This document shows positions 54,718 through 63,680 of a stretch of DNA of 64,000 nucleotides, piece after piece. A program made the position numbers and the translations under genes. Each line of letters opens with the position of its first letter. Position 1 is the stretch's first letter. Origin of the DNA: Pricia mediterranea. GTDB lineage: Bacteria > Bacteroidota > Bacteroidia > Flavobacteriales > Flavobacteriaceae. The stretch covers positions 4,004,001 through 4,068,000 of the forward strand of contig NZ_JAVTTP010000001.1 of the NCBI RefSeq assembly GCF_032248455.1. Direction: 5' to 3'. The notes under the pieces are model-generated. The model ran no database searches. It had not been told where the DNA came from and saw only the letters and a list, made by a program, of their open reading frames with translations.

Positions 54718-55575
54718 ATGATCACCGAAGCACAATTTCAAAAAGAAATCGATATCATCATAGCAAACGCCATTCGCGAAGACGTTGGCGACGGCGACCA
54801 TAGCGCGTTGGCCTGTATCCCTAAAGAAGCCGAGGGCAAGGCCAAGTTACTGGTCAAGGAAGATGGCATTATCGGGGGCATCGATTTTGCTATGCAGGTC
54901 TTTGCCTATGTGGACGGTAATCTGGAACTTGAAGTCCTTATTCCCGATGGCGCTCCCGTAAAAAACGGTGATATCGCGTTCTATGTTTCGGGGAGCGCGC
55001 AGAGCATATTAAAGGCGGAACGTTTTGTACTGAACGCCATGCAGCGCATGAGCGCCATAGCCACCAAAACGCACGGATTTGTTGAGCTTCTCAAGGGCAC
55101 GGGGACCCAGATTTTGGATACCCGGAAGACCACGCCCGGCATTCGCGCCTTGGAAAAATGGGCGGTGAAGATCGGAGGCGGGGAAAACCATCGTTTTGCC
55201 CTGTACGACATGATTATGTTGAAGGACAATCATATCGATTTCGCCGGCGGCATTAGCAAGGCCATCCAAAAAACGAAGGAGTATTTAATGGAGACCGGCC
55301 GCGACCTAAAAATAGTCGTCGAGGCCCGCAGTCTGAACGAAATCAGGGAAATTTTAGAGTCCGATGGCATTTATCGAATCCTAATTGACAACTTTAACTA
55401 TGGGGATACCCGGAAAGCGGTAGCCTTGATCGGCGATACTTGCCTGACCGAATCCTCTGGGGGAATCGATGAAACGACGATCAGGAACTATGCGGAATGT
55501 GGAGTGGATTACATTTCCTCGGGGGCCCTGACCCATTCCGTTTACAATATGGACCTAAGCCTTAAAGCGGTATAA
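54718..55575 (+). CDS. nadC: Nicotinate-nucleotide pyrophosphorylase (carboxylating)
   Basis: Makes nicotinate mononucleotide from quinolinate and PRPP in NAD synthesis. The 285 residues include ILDTRKTTPGIRALEKWAVK, GGGENHRFALYDMIMLKDNH with the quinolinate- and PRPP-binding residues, and the C-terminal VDYISSGALTHS. The start ATG gives the usual N-terminus. The stop is directly against the next gene, so they are co-transcribed. Confidence 0.95.
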   Translation: MITEAQFQKEIDIIIANAIREDVGDGDHSALACIPKEAEGKAKLLVKEDGIIGGIDFAMQVFAYVDGNLELEVLIPDGAPVKNGDIAFYVSGSAQSILKAERFVLNAMQRMSAIATKTHGFVELLKGTGTQILDTRKTTPGIRALEKWAVKIGGGENHRFALYDMIMLKDNHIDFAGGISKAIQKTKEYLMETGRDLKIVVEARSLNEIREILESDGIYRILIDNFNYGDTRKAVALIGDTCLTESSGGIDETTIRNYAECGVDYISSGALTHSVYNMDLSLKAV

Positions 55576-56556
55576 ATGTCGCAGGAAGTAGAGAAAAAAT
55601 TGGCCAAAATCCCCGTTGTCAATCGCTTGGTGCGGTTTCTTAAAGAGGTAAGGCTATCCGCGTTCGAAGGCCTTTCCCTTTACGACCTGTTAGAGATTTA
55701 TGTTTTCGGCATCTTAAGGGGTGCCCTTTCGACCCGGGCCAGTTCAATAGCCTTCAGCCTGTTTCTCGCCCTTTTCCCATTGCTGATTTTTTTGTTGACC
55801 CTAGTGCCGTTCGTTATTCCTTATGTGAGCGTCGGAAACGAGGATTTTGATTTTCAGTTCCTCCTGTTTCTAGAATCCTTCCTCCCTTCCGCGACAAGTG
55901 ATTATTTTCATGAAATCTACCAACAAATCAAGGATCAAAAACAGGGAGGCCTGTTGTCCTCTGCATTTTTTATATCCATCTTTCTGATGGCCAATGGGGT
56001 AAATGCTATTTTCGGGGGGTTTGAGAATTCGTACCACGTAGAACTTACCCGAAATTTTTTTAGGCAGTATCTCTATGCCCTCATGGTGGGGCTCATTCTA
56101 TCGGTTTTGCTGATTGTAGGTGCCATTGTCTTTGTGTATTTCGAATTCTACATTTTGGATTATCTGAGTAACTGGTCATCAACGACCCGGGGCTTCGGTC
56201 TTTCGGAAAGTACTATTTTCTGGGCCAATTTAGGGAAGGTGCTATTTTTTGTTTTGCTTTCGTATTTCACCACTGCGATCCTTTACTATTTCGGGACCGC
56301 AGAGGGCAAACAGGCCCGTTTTTTTTCAGTGGGCGCACTGATGACCACTTTGTTGTTCATGCTTACCTCGTATCTTTTCGGGGTGTATGTAGAAAAATTC
56401 GCCCGCTACAACGAGCTCTACGGAGCTTTGGGCGGATTATTGATCTTGATGGTCTACATTTGGATAAATTCCAATATCTTGCTGCTCGGCTTTGAACTGA
56501 ACGCCACTATGAATTCCCTAAGGAAAACCCATAAAAAAAAGGATGAAGAAGATTAA
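55576..56556 (+). CDS. YihY/BrkB family membrane protein
   Basis: A 326-residue membrane protein with six predicted helices between about residues 60 and 305. Family motifs include ALSTRASSIAFSLFLALFPL, the fusion-gate-like LPSATSDYFHEIYQQI and FGVYVEKFARYNELYGALGG. The group was once called ribonuclease BN, which is wrong; its members are now thought to be envelope or lipid-related. It overlaps the next gene by 14 bp. Confidence 0.88.
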   Translation: MSQEVEKKLAKIPVVNRLVRFLKEVRLSAFEGLSLYDLLEIYVFGILRGALSTRASSIAFSLFLALFPLLIFLLTLVPFVIPYVSVGNEDFDFQFLLFLESFLPSATSDYFHEIYQQIKDQKQGGLLSSAFFISIFLMANGVNAIFGGFENSYHVELTRNFFRQYLYALMVGLILSVLLIVGAIVFVYFEFYILDYLSNWSSTTRGFGLSESTIFWANLGKVLFFVLLSYFTTAILYYFGTAEGKQARFFSVGALMTTLLFMLTSYLFGVYVEKFARYNELYGALGGLLILMVYIWINSNILLLGFELNATMNSLRKTHKKKDEED

Positions 56557-56983
56557 GCGGCTACCCCTTCTAATTTTGCTTTTGGCCATCCCCGCCCTAA
56601 AGGCGCAATCGGTGTTCGGAAAGTGGAAGACCATTGACGACCGCACCGGAAAACCCAAGGCCATTATCGATATCTATAAGGATCAAAAAGGATTGATGGA
56701 CGGTAAGGTCATCGAGATCGTGGAGCGGGGAAAGGAAAACTTTATCTGTGAAAAGTGCGAGGGCAAGCGTAAGGACAAGCCGGTTTTGGGGATGACCATC
56801 ATCGAAGACGCCGAACATAAAGGCGACGGCGTTTACAAAGGCGACACCCTCTTCGACCCCCAACAGGCTATGACCTTCCGCTGCAAGATCTGGCTCAATC
56901 CCGATAATCCCGATGAGCTGATGGTTCGTGGCTATTGGGCCTTTATCTACCGGACCCAAACTTGGCAACGGGTCGGAGAGTGA
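56543..56983 (+). CDS. DUF2147 family exported protein
   Basis: A 146-residue protein with a signal peptide (cleaved after ALKAQ). The mature part is the DUF2147 beta-barrel: FGKWKTIDDRTGKPKAIIDI, GKVIEIVERG, an added CEKCEGKRKDKPVLGMTII with two cysteines that may form a disulfide, then GVYKGDTLFDP and the end MVRGYWAFIYRTQTW. Probably periplasmic; role unknown. It sits in the run nadC-yihY-DUF2147-priA. Confidence 0.88.
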   Translation: MKKIKRLPLLILLLAIPALKAQSVFGKWKTIDDRTGKPKAIIDIYKDQKGLMDGKVIEIVERGKENFICEKCEGKRKDKPVLGMTIIEDAEHKGDGVYKGDTLFDPQQAMTFRCKIWLNPDNPDELMVRGYWAFIYRTQTWQRVGE

Positions 56984-57001
56984 AACTTATTCCCTTCTAC
57001 C

Positions 57002-59458
57002 ATGTCCTATTTCATAAATGTTGTTCTTCCGGTTCCGCTGGAAAAATTGTTTACTTACAGGGTGTCCAAATCCGAAGCAGCCTTTCTGCGGCCCGGAATG
57101 CGCGTCGGAGTGCCTTTCGGGAAGTCCAAAATCTACACGGCCCTGGTGCATGAAGTACATTCACGGCCCCCTGAGGTGTACGAGGCCAAGGAAATCCATC
57201 GCATTTTAGACGAGCATCCTATTGTAAATGACGTCCAGCTCAGGCATTGGCAGTGGATCGCCGATTACTACATGTGCTCTTTGGGCGAGGTCTTCCGAGC
57301 GGCCGTTCCCGGTGCTTTTTTATTGGAGAGCGAGACCTTGATCTTGCGCAATCAGCAAATGACAGTAGATGAAACCGATTTGGAGGATGATGAATTTCTC
57401 GTGTACGAGGCTCTGCAGCATCAATCGACCTTAAAGGTACACGAGGTGAGTTCTATCGTCGATCGAAAGAATATTCTTCCCGTACTTAATCGGTTGCTTG
57501 AAAAAAATGTCATCCTATTAAAGGAAGAAATGTACGAGCAGTACAGGCCGAAATTGGTACGTTACGTCAAATTAGGGGCGGAATACCTATCTGAAGAAAG
57601 GCTGGAAATCCTCTTGGAAAACTTAAGCCGCGCCCCGAAACAGAGCCAAGTCGTGCTATCGCTTTTTCAGTTGCAGGCAGTCAATAAAAAGCCGATCAAG
57701 ATCTCGGAACTTGTTGAAACCAGCGGGGGCTCAAAGGCCGTCATCAAGGCTTTGGTGGACAAGGAAATCCTGGAGGAGTACTTTATCCGGACCGATCGGG
57801 TAAACTACGAGGGCGAAGAAGAAAATTATGCTCTCAAAGCTTTGAACGCCTATCAAGAGGAAGCTTTGGCGGATATTACGAAAGGCTTTGGGGATAACAA
57901 AACGGTGCTGTTGCACGGCGTAACCTCCTCGGGTAAGACCGAGGTGTACGTCAAACTGATCGAGGATTGCATCCGTTCGGGCAAACAGGCCCTTTATCTT
58001 TTACCGGAAATCGCGTTGACTACCCAGTTGATTGCCCGCTTGCAAGATTACTTCGGGGAAAAAGTATCCATTTATCATTCCAAATACAACATACAGGAAA
58101 GGGTAGAGGTGTGGAACAATGTCTTGGCCAAAAAGCCCAAGGCACAAATCGTTATCGGGGCCCGTTCCGCCTTGTTTCTGCCGTATTCCGAATTGGGACT
58201 TATCGTTGTAGATGAAGAGCACGAAGGCTCTTTCAAGCAGTTCGATCCTGCGCCCCGATACCACGCCCGCGATGCCGCCATTGTATTGGCCAACCTGCAC
58301 AGTAGTAATATTCTACTCGGTTCCGCCACCCCGAGTATCGAAAGTTATCACAATGCCCGAACGGGCAAATACGCTTACGCGGAGATCAGGCGGCGGTTCG
58401 GAAACGTGCTGATGCCAGAGATCGAACTTGTAGACCTTAAAGAGCATGCCCGAAAGAAGCGAATGAAGGGGCATTTCTCGGAACGCTTGCTCGAGGAAAT
58501 CAAGGAATCCCTGGAGGGGGGCGAGCAGATCATTCTCTTTCAAAACCGTCGGGGATATGCGCCCATCGTGGAATGTACGACCTGCGGACATTCTCCACAA
58601 TGCCCCAACTGCGATGTGAGCCTTACCTTTCATAAGTACAAAAAGCAGTTGCGCTGCCATTATTGTGGTTATCATATGGCCCTTCAGGAAAGCTGTCAGG
58701 CTTGCGGCAGTCCCACTTTAGATACCAAGGGCTTCGGTACCGAACAGGTCGAAAAGGAACTGGAGACCCTGTTGCCAGAGGCGAAGACTTGGCGAATGGA
58801 TCTGGATACCACCCGCGGGAAACACGGCTATGAAAAAATCATTACCGCTTTCGAACAGCAGGAGATGGACATCCTGGTGGGCACCCAAATGCTTACCAAA
58901 GGCCTTGATTTTAGGAATGTTGGCCTCGTGGGTATCATGAATGCGGATTCCCTTTTGAATTTTCCCGACTATCGGGCGCACGAACGCTGCTTCCAACTAT
59001 TGACCCAGGTAGCGGGTAGGGCAGGGCGAACCCAAAAACGGGGCAAGGTCATTATACAGAGTTACAATCCGTACCATCGGATCTTGACCCAAGTATCCAA
59101 CAACGACTATGAAGGCATGTTCAAGGAGCAGTTGTACGAGCGGGAACAGTTTAAATATCCTCCCGAAATCCGAATCGTACGGATTACCTTTAAGCATAAG
59201 GAGTACAACCGCTTGAACGAGGCCGCCGAATGGTTTGCCAAGGCCTTGCGCGGTGCTTTGGGCAGTAATGTGCTCGGACCGGAATACCCGCCGGTCGCGC
59301 GTATCCGGAACCAGTATTTAAAAAACGTAATGGTCAAGATTCCCCAGAACGCATCATTGACCAAGACCAAAGAGATTACCAGGCGGATCGAAAAATCGTT
59401 TAATGCGATTTCTCAATACCGGAGTGTTCGGGTTATCTATAATGTAGATCATATTTAA
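57002..59458 (+). CDS. priA: Primosomal replication restart helicase PriA
   Basis: An 818-residue superfamily 2 helicase that reloads the replisome at stalled forks. An N-terminal 3'-end binding domain (INVVLPVPLEKLFTYRV) and winged-helix region precede the helicase core: Walker A GVTSSGKTEVY near residue 306, VVDEEHEGSFKQ, GSATPS and TQVAGRAGRT. Four paired cysteine motifs (CTTCG, CPNC, CHYC, CQACG) between about residues 523 and 567 bind two zinc ions. All are intact. Confidence 0.95.
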   Translation: MSYFINVVLPVPLEKLFTYRVSKSEAAFLRPGMRVGVPFGKSKIYTALVHEVHSRPPEVYEAKEIHRILDEHPIVNDVQLRHWQWIADYYMCSLGEVFRAAVPGAFLLESETLILRNQQMTVDETDLEDDEFLVYEALQHQSTLKVHEVSSIVDRKNILPVLNRLLEKNVILLKEEMYEQYRPKLVRYVKLGAEYLSEERLEILLENLSRAPKQSQVVLSLFQLQAVNKKPIKISELVETSGGSKAVIKALVDKEILEEYFIRTDRVNYEGEEENYALKALNAYQEEALADITKGFGDNKTVLLHGVTSSGKTEVYVKLIEDCIRSGKQALYLLPEIALTTQLIARLQDYFGEKVSIYHSKYNIQERVEVWNNVLAKKPKAQIVIGARSALFLPYSELGLIVVDEEHEGSFKQFDPAPRYHARDAAIVLANLHSSNILLGSATPSIESYHNARTGKYAYAEIRRRFGNVLMPEIELVDLKEHARKKRMKGHFSERLLEEIKESLEGGEQIILFQNRRGYAPIVECTTCGHSPQCPNCDVSLTFHKYKKQLRCHYCGYHMALQESCQACGSPTLDTKGFGTEQVEKELETLLPEAKTWRMDLDTTRGKHGYEKIITAFEQQEMDILVGTQMLTKGLDFRNVGLVGIMNADSLLNFPDYRAHERCFQLLTQVAGRAGRTQKRGKVIIQSYNPYHRILTQVSNNDYEGMFKEQLYEREQFKYPPEIRIVRITFKHKEYNRLNEAAEWFAKALRGALGSNVLGPEYPPVARIRNQYLKNVMVKIPQNASLTKTKEITRRIEKSFNAISQYRSVRVIYNVDHI

Positions 59459-59502
59459 CGGAAAATTGATTCAATAGAACGTCAAGTTAAATCCACCGTC
59501 AC

Positions 59503-59524
59503 ATCGAGCGCATTCGAGATGCAA
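59503..59524. repeat. Short repeat CGAGCGCA-TCGAGA, copy 2
   Basis: CACATCGAGCGCATTCGAGA here resembles CACGCCGAGCGCAGTCGAGA near 51673. It looks like an inter-gene repeat family of the Bacteroidota, with a small dyad (TCGA ... TCGA). Confidence 0.5.
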
Positions 59525-59531
59525 AATAAAA

Positions 59532-59569
59532 CACCGCTGCCTCCAATTAAGGAAACAGCGGTGCTTTAA
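59532..59569. terminator. Bidirectional terminator between priA and LytTR gene
   Basis: An 8-bp stem CACCGCTG / CAGCGGTG (59532-59539 with 59556-59563) plus an inner CCT / AGG pair, with A-rich sequence on the left and T-rich on the right, between convergent genes. Confidence 0.75.
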
Positions 59570-59586
59570 ATTTTTAAGGTACAATG

Positions 59587-60279
59587 CTAAACGTTGCTCA
59601 AGGCTTCGGCCAATTCGGTCTTTTTGTTCCTGCTTAAGGGAATCGACCGTCCGCTTACCTCGACGTTCTTGCTGTTAAATTTTTCGATTTTCTCCAAATT
59701 CACGATATACGATTTGTGGATACGAAGAAATTTCTCTTCCGGCAGTTCTTTTTCGAACGATTTCATGGTGGACAAGATGACGATATTGGCCTCATCGGTC
59801 ACCAATTTGATGTAATCGCCAAGGGCCTCGATCCACTTGATGTCATTGAGGATTACCTTGCGTTTTTTCAGGTTGCTTTTAACGAAAATGTGCTCTTCGT
59901 CTTCCAAGGTCTGATGCATTTGCTCATATTTCGAGATGGCTCTTTTGACCGAGGCATCGAAACGGGCCAAGGTAATCGGTTTGTGCAGGTAATCGGTCAC
60001 ATCGTAATCGAAGGCCTTTAGCGCATAATCGGGCTTTCCGGTAATCAGGATAACCTGTGGACTGTTCTCAAGGGATTCGAGTAGGTCGAACCCGTTGATG
60101 ATAGGCATCTCCACATCGAGAAAAATCAAATCGATTTCATGGTTCTTGATGCCGTTCTTGGCCTCGATCGCGTTGCTGTATTCCGCAACCATAGTCAACT
60201 GCGGATGGCTGTTTACCAGCTTTACGACAGCCATTCGTTGCATGGACGAATCGTCTACGATAATACTTCTTAATTTCAT
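59587..60279 (-). CDS. LytTR family response regulator
   Basis: A 230-residue two-domain regulator. The receiver has the acidic pocket VDDSS at residues 8-12, phosphoacceptor Asp55 in FLDVEMP, and Lys in the later LHKPI. The C-terminal LytTR DNA-binding domain runs from about residue 128 (HIFVKSNLKKRKVI, FLRIHKSYIVNLEKI, IPLSRNKKTEL). No cognate kinase is beside it. It is divergent from the rpsF operon. Confidence 0.92.
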   Translation of the reverse strand: MKLRSIIVDDSSMQRMAVVKLVNSHPQLTMVAEYSNAIEAKNGIKNHEIDLIFLDVEMPIINGFDLLESLENSPQVILITGKPDYALKAFDYDVTDYLHKPITLARFDASVKRAISKYEQMHQTLEDEEHIFVKSNLKKRKVILNDIKWIEALGDYIKLVTDEANIVILSTMKSFEKELPEEKFLRIHKSYIVNLEKIEKFNSKNVEVSGRSIPLSRNKKTELAEALSNV

Positions 60280-60460
60280 AAATGGGGCGATTTGTGGGCT
60301 TTAACCATGGTCAAATTACTAAAAAAACACCTTCAACTACAAATAATATGTATGAATGGCAGTTTTTTTGATGTATTCGACGATGAACCCAGGTTAAGAT
60401 TTGGGTATGTTTGGTTTTTTTTGGGTTATACCAATATAGAACGAAGAAATTATGATTTTC

Positions 60461-60491
60461 TTGTAATGTGTCTCAAATATTCTTACTTTTG
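60461..60491 (+). promoter_or_regulatory. Predicted promoter of rpsF operon
   Basis: TTG at 60461-60463 and TACTTTTG at 60484-60491 with a 20-bp spacer match the Bacteroidota consensus, 22 bp before the rpsF start. Confidence 0.6.
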
Positions 60492-60513
60492 CGCACTTAA
60501 AAAATATACATTT

Positions 60514-60852
60514 ATGAACCATTACGAAACTGTTTTCATCTTGAATCCCGTGCTTTCTGAAGAACAGATAGCGGAAACAGTTAAGAAATTCGAGGATTTC
60601 TTAATTAAGAATGGCGCCAAAATGGTCTCCAAGGAAAATTGGGGACTTAAAAAATTGGCCTATGCCATCCAACACAAAAAGAGTGGGTTTTACCACTTGT
60701 TCGAATTTACTGCCCCCGGGGAGGTTGTTGCTCCTTACGAGCAAGAGCTGAAAAGGGAAGAGCGTGTGATGCGCTTTTTAACGGTCAAATTGGATAAGCA
60801 CGCCATCGAGTGGGCAGAAAAAAGAAGAAGTAGGCTAAAAACCAAAGCGTAA
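60514..60852 (+). CDS. rpsF: 30S ribosomal protein S6
   Basis: 112 residues from [20 protein letters not shown]. An open frame extends further upstream, but this ATG gives the invariant S6 start (HYETVFI) and follows the predicted promoter. [19 protein letters not shown] and the basic C-terminus are typical. It binds S18 and the central domain of 16S rRNA. First gene of rpsF-rpsR-rplI. Confidence 0.96.
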   Translation: MNHYETVFILNPVLSEEQIAETVKKFEDFLIKNGAKMVSKENWGLKKLAYAIQHKKSGFYHLFEFTAPGEVVAPYEQELKREERVMRFLTVKLDKHAIEWAEKRRSRLKTKA

Positions 60853-60856
60853 AGAC

Positions 60857-61153
60857 ATGGCAACATTACAACAACAGGCAAAAGGGAAAAAGGACGGTGA
60901 AATCCGCTATTTGACCCCATTGAACATCGAGACCAATACCAAAAAGAAGTATTGTCGTTTTAAAAAATCCGGTATCAAGTATATCGATTATAAAGATCCC
61001 GATTTTTTGATGAAACTGGTCAACGAACAAGGTAAGATATTGCCTCGAAGACTTACAGGAACATCATTGAAATACCAACGCAAGGTGGCCCAGGCGATAA
61101 AGAGGTGCCGTCATGTGGCGCTAATGCCATACGTAGGGGATCTACTAAAATAA
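60857..61153 (+). CDS. rpsR: 30S ribosomal protein S18
   Basis: 98 residues, four bases after rpsF. The S18 core is [19 protein letters not shown], then [20 protein letters not shown] and [14 protein letters not shown]. The N-terminal 25 residues ([18 protein letters not shown]) are a short family extension. It pairs with S6 on the 30S platform. Confidence 0.96.
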   Translation: MATLQQQAKGKKDGEIRYLTPLNIETNTKKKYCRFKKSGIKYIDYKDPDFLMKLVNEQGKILPRRLTGTSLKYQRKVAQAIKRCRHVALMPYVGDLLK

Positions 61154-61164
61154 TACAAGCAAAG

Positions 61165-61617
61165 ATGGAACTTATACTAAAACAAGACGTAGAGCATTTG
61201 GGCTTCAAGGATGATCTCGTAGACGTAAAGAACGGGTACGGTAGAAATTACTTGATTCCCAGAGGCATGGCAACAATGGCAACACCTTCTGCCAAAAAGG
61301 TTTTGGAAGAGAACTTGCGCCAGAGGGCCCATAAGGAAAAAACGGCTGTCGACTCGGCCAAAAGAACGGCGGAAGCCCTGAAGACATTGGATATTAAGAT
61401 ACCGGCCAAGGTAGGAGCCGCCGACAAATTGTTCGGTTCGGTCACCGCTGCGGATCTTTCGAACGTGCTGGCCAAGGACGGTCATGAAATCGATAAAAAA
61501 TTCATCGCTATCAAGGGAGGCGCAATTAAAAGAGCCGGACCCTACACAGCGGATATACGGCTACACAGAGAGGTTGTGATGGAATTCGATTTTGAAGTGG
61601 TCTCCGATCAGCAGTAA
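61165..61617 (+). CDS. rplI: 50S ribosomal protein L9
   Basis: 150 residues from the ATG at 61165 (MELILKQDVEHLGFKDDLVD); earlier codons overlap rpsR and are not part of L9. The N-domain motif GYGRNYLIPRGMA and the linker helix are clear, and the C-domain has DKLFGSVTAADLSNVLA. The last gene of the small operon, with a terminator 24 bp downstream. Confidence 0.96.
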   Translation: MELILKQDVEHLGFKDDLVDVKNGYGRNYLIPRGMATMATPSAKKVLEENLRQRAHKEKTAVDSAKRTAEALKTLDIKIPAKVGAADKLFGSVTAADLSNVLAKDGHEIDKKFIAIKGGAIKRAGPYTADIRLHREVVMEFDFEVVSDQQ

Positions 61618-61640
61618 CCAATAGTATTCACAAATTATCT

Positions 61641-61674
61641 AAGCCTTCCCGTACATATACAGGAGGGCTTTTTT
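61641..61674 (+). terminator. Rho-independent terminator after rplI
   Basis: A 9-bp stem AAGCCTTCC / GGAGGGCTT (one G-T pair) with an 11-12 nt loop and a T run that ends at 61674, directly before the next possible ATG. Confidence 0.75.
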
Positions 61675-61689
61675 ATGAATAGCGATGTA

Positions 61690-62172
61690 ATGAAATATAG
61701 AAGACTGACCCAACAACAATTGGAGGAGCTGAAACCGGAATTCGTTAATTTTCTGGCTACCCAGTCCATCACGGGTGAGGAATGGAAACAAATCAAAGCC
61801 GACAAGCCCAAGGTCGCCGAGGAAGAACTCGATGTCTTTAGCGACTTGGTCTGGGAGGGCGTATTGTCAAAGGTCGATTATCTGGAAAACATATCGCCAC
61901 AACATATGCATTTATTCTATTGTGCGGAAAAGGAGATGAAACTGCTTTCGGTCAAGTTAATGAATCCCGATATCGACCTGACCACCAAAATAGGCTTCGA
62001 TTGGTTCAAGAAGAACTGGCAATCCGATTTTGTGGAATACCTGACCGCTTCAAAAGCGTATACGGAAGATCCCGGTTTAGACAAGTTCAAGTTGATAGAG
62101 CAGGGGGCGGTTATCACAAAAGGGGAGCTGTACCAATGGTTCGAAAAGGTAATCGGTCCGTCCGCCCAGTAG
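61690..62172 (+). CDS. DUF6495-like protein, function unknown
   Basis: 160 residues from the ATG at 61690 (MKYRRLTQQQLEELKPEFVN). An ATG at 61675 is in frame but touches the T run of the preceding terminator, which makes the later start more likely. The protein is soluble, helical and acidic, with EFVNFLATQSITGEEWKQIK and FDWFKKNWQSDFVEYL. I link it to DUF6495 from memory of a flavobacterial family beside rplI and hisS; no catalytic motif is visible. Confidence 0.7.
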   Translation: MKYRRLTQQQLEELKPEFVNFLATQSITGEEWKQIKADKPKVAEEELDVFSDLVWEGVLSKVDYLENISPQHMHLFYCAEKEMKLLSVKLMNPDIDLTTKIGFDWFKKNWQSDFVEYLTASKAYTEDPGLDKFKLIEQGAVITKGELYQWFEKVIGPSAQ

Positions 62173-62219
62173 CCCTACCCGCCCCAAACCACTATATTTG
62201 TTGCTTTAAATACTAATTC

Positions 62220-63605
62220 ATGGCAAAAAAACCGAGTATTCCCAAAGGCACCCGGGATTTTACTCCCACAGAGGTCGCAAAACGCAATTATATTGTGGAT
62301 ATTGTGAAAAAGCATTTCGAGATTTTTGGTTTTCAGCCTATTGAAACCCCTTCTTTCGAAAACTCTGACACCCTCATGGGGAAGTACGGCGACGAGGGCG
62401 ATCGGTTGATATTTAAGATTTTGAACTCGGGGGATTTTCTGCGGAAAGTGGATGAAGCCACTTATGCTAGGAGGGATACCAGCGCTCTAACTACAAAAAT
62501 ATCCGAAAAAGCACTTCGTTACGACCTGACCGTACCCTTCGCCCGTTACGTTGTCATGAATCAAAACGACATTGATTTTCCTTTCAAACGCTATCAGATA
62601 CAACCGGTATGGCGGGCCGATCGACCGCAAAAGGGACGCTTTCGGGAATTTTACCAGTGCGATGCCGACGTGGTCGGGGCGGACTCCCTGCTGCAGGAGG
62701 TTGAGTTCGTACAACTATACGATGCGGTCTTTTCGGACCTAGGTCTTGATGGGGTCAACATCAAAATCAACAATCGTAAAATTTTGGCGGGTATCGCCGA
62801 AGCCATCGGAGCAAAAGACCTACTGGTCGATTTTACCGTGGCATTGGACAAGTTGGATAAAATAGGGGCCGATGGCGTAAAAAAGGAGATGTCCGATAAA
62901 GGTATTTCCGAGGAGTCCATCGCGAAAGTGGAACCCCTGTTTTCATTGACCGGAAGTAATTCGGAGCAGCTGTCCGTCTTAAAAAATCTTTTGTCCAACT
63001 CCGTAGATGGTAGCAAGGGTGTTGAAGAGCTAACCTATATCTTCGAAACCGTCGAGGCCTTGGGCCTTAAGTCCGCAGAACTTTCCATAGACGTGACCTT
63101 GGCTCGGGGGCTGAATTACTATACGGGCGCCATTTTGGAGGTCGAGGCCCCGTCAGGGGTGGATATGGGGTCCATCGGGGGCGGGGGACGCTACGATGAC
63201 CTCACGGGAATCTTTGGATTGCCGGATGTCAGCGGGGTGGGAATCTCGTTCGGGTTGGATCGTATTTATTTGGTGTTGGAGGAATTGGGACGCTTCCCTG
63301 AAACTTTGGAGCAAAGTTTGGAGATTCTCTGCCTGAATTTTGGGGACAAGGAGGCGATGGCTGCCTTAAGACTGGTAAGCCAGCTTAGGGAAGCAGGATT
63401 CAAAGCTGATCTCTATCCCTCGGATGCCAAAATTCAAAAACAGTTCAAATACGCCAATAAACGGAACGTGCCCTACGTGATACTGATCGGTGAAAAAGAA
63501 TTGGCGGAAGAATCGTTCGTGGTCAAGGATATGGAGAGCGGAAGTCAAGATACCTACGCCCTGAAAAATTGGGACGATTTTATGCAACATCTTAAACAGA
63601 AGTAG
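62220..63605 (+). CDS. hisS: Histidyl-tRNA synthetase
   Basis: A 461-residue class II synthetase. Motif 1 region GTRDFTPTEVAKRNYI, motif 2 GRFREFYQCDADVVG, the histidine-A motif LARGLNYYTGAI and motif 3 GVGISFGLDRIYLVL are all present. A C-terminal anticodon-binding domain (ILCLNFGDKEAMAAL) follows. It is normal in length for the Bacteroidota enzyme. Confidence 0.95.
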   Translation: MAKKPSIPKGTRDFTPTEVAKRNYIVDIVKKHFEIFGFQPIETPSFENSDTLMGKYGDEGDRLIFKILNSGDFLRKVDEATYARRDTSALTTKISEKALRYDLTVPFARYVVMNQNDIDFPFKRYQIQPVWRADRPQKGRFREFYQCDADVVGADSLLQEVEFVQLYDAVFSDLGLDGVNIKINNRKILAGIAEAIGAKDLLVDFTVALDKLDKIGADGVKKEMSDKGISEESIAKVEPLFSLTGSNSEQLSVLKNLLSNSVDGSKGVEELTYIFETVEALGLKSAELSIDVTLARGLNYYTGAILEVEAPSGVDMGSIGGGGRYDDLTGIFGLPDVSGVGISFGLDRIYLVLEELGRFPETLEQSLEILCLNFGDKEAMAALRLVSQLREAGFKADLYPSDAKIQKQFKYANKRNVPYVILIGEKELAEESFVVKDMESGSQDTYALKNWDDFMQHLKQK

Positions 63606-63680
63606 GTCGGTCTCCATTCCCCATCAAACCGATGCACCCGGTTCAGGTGCCAAATATTACGATTGCAATAAAGCTATGAC

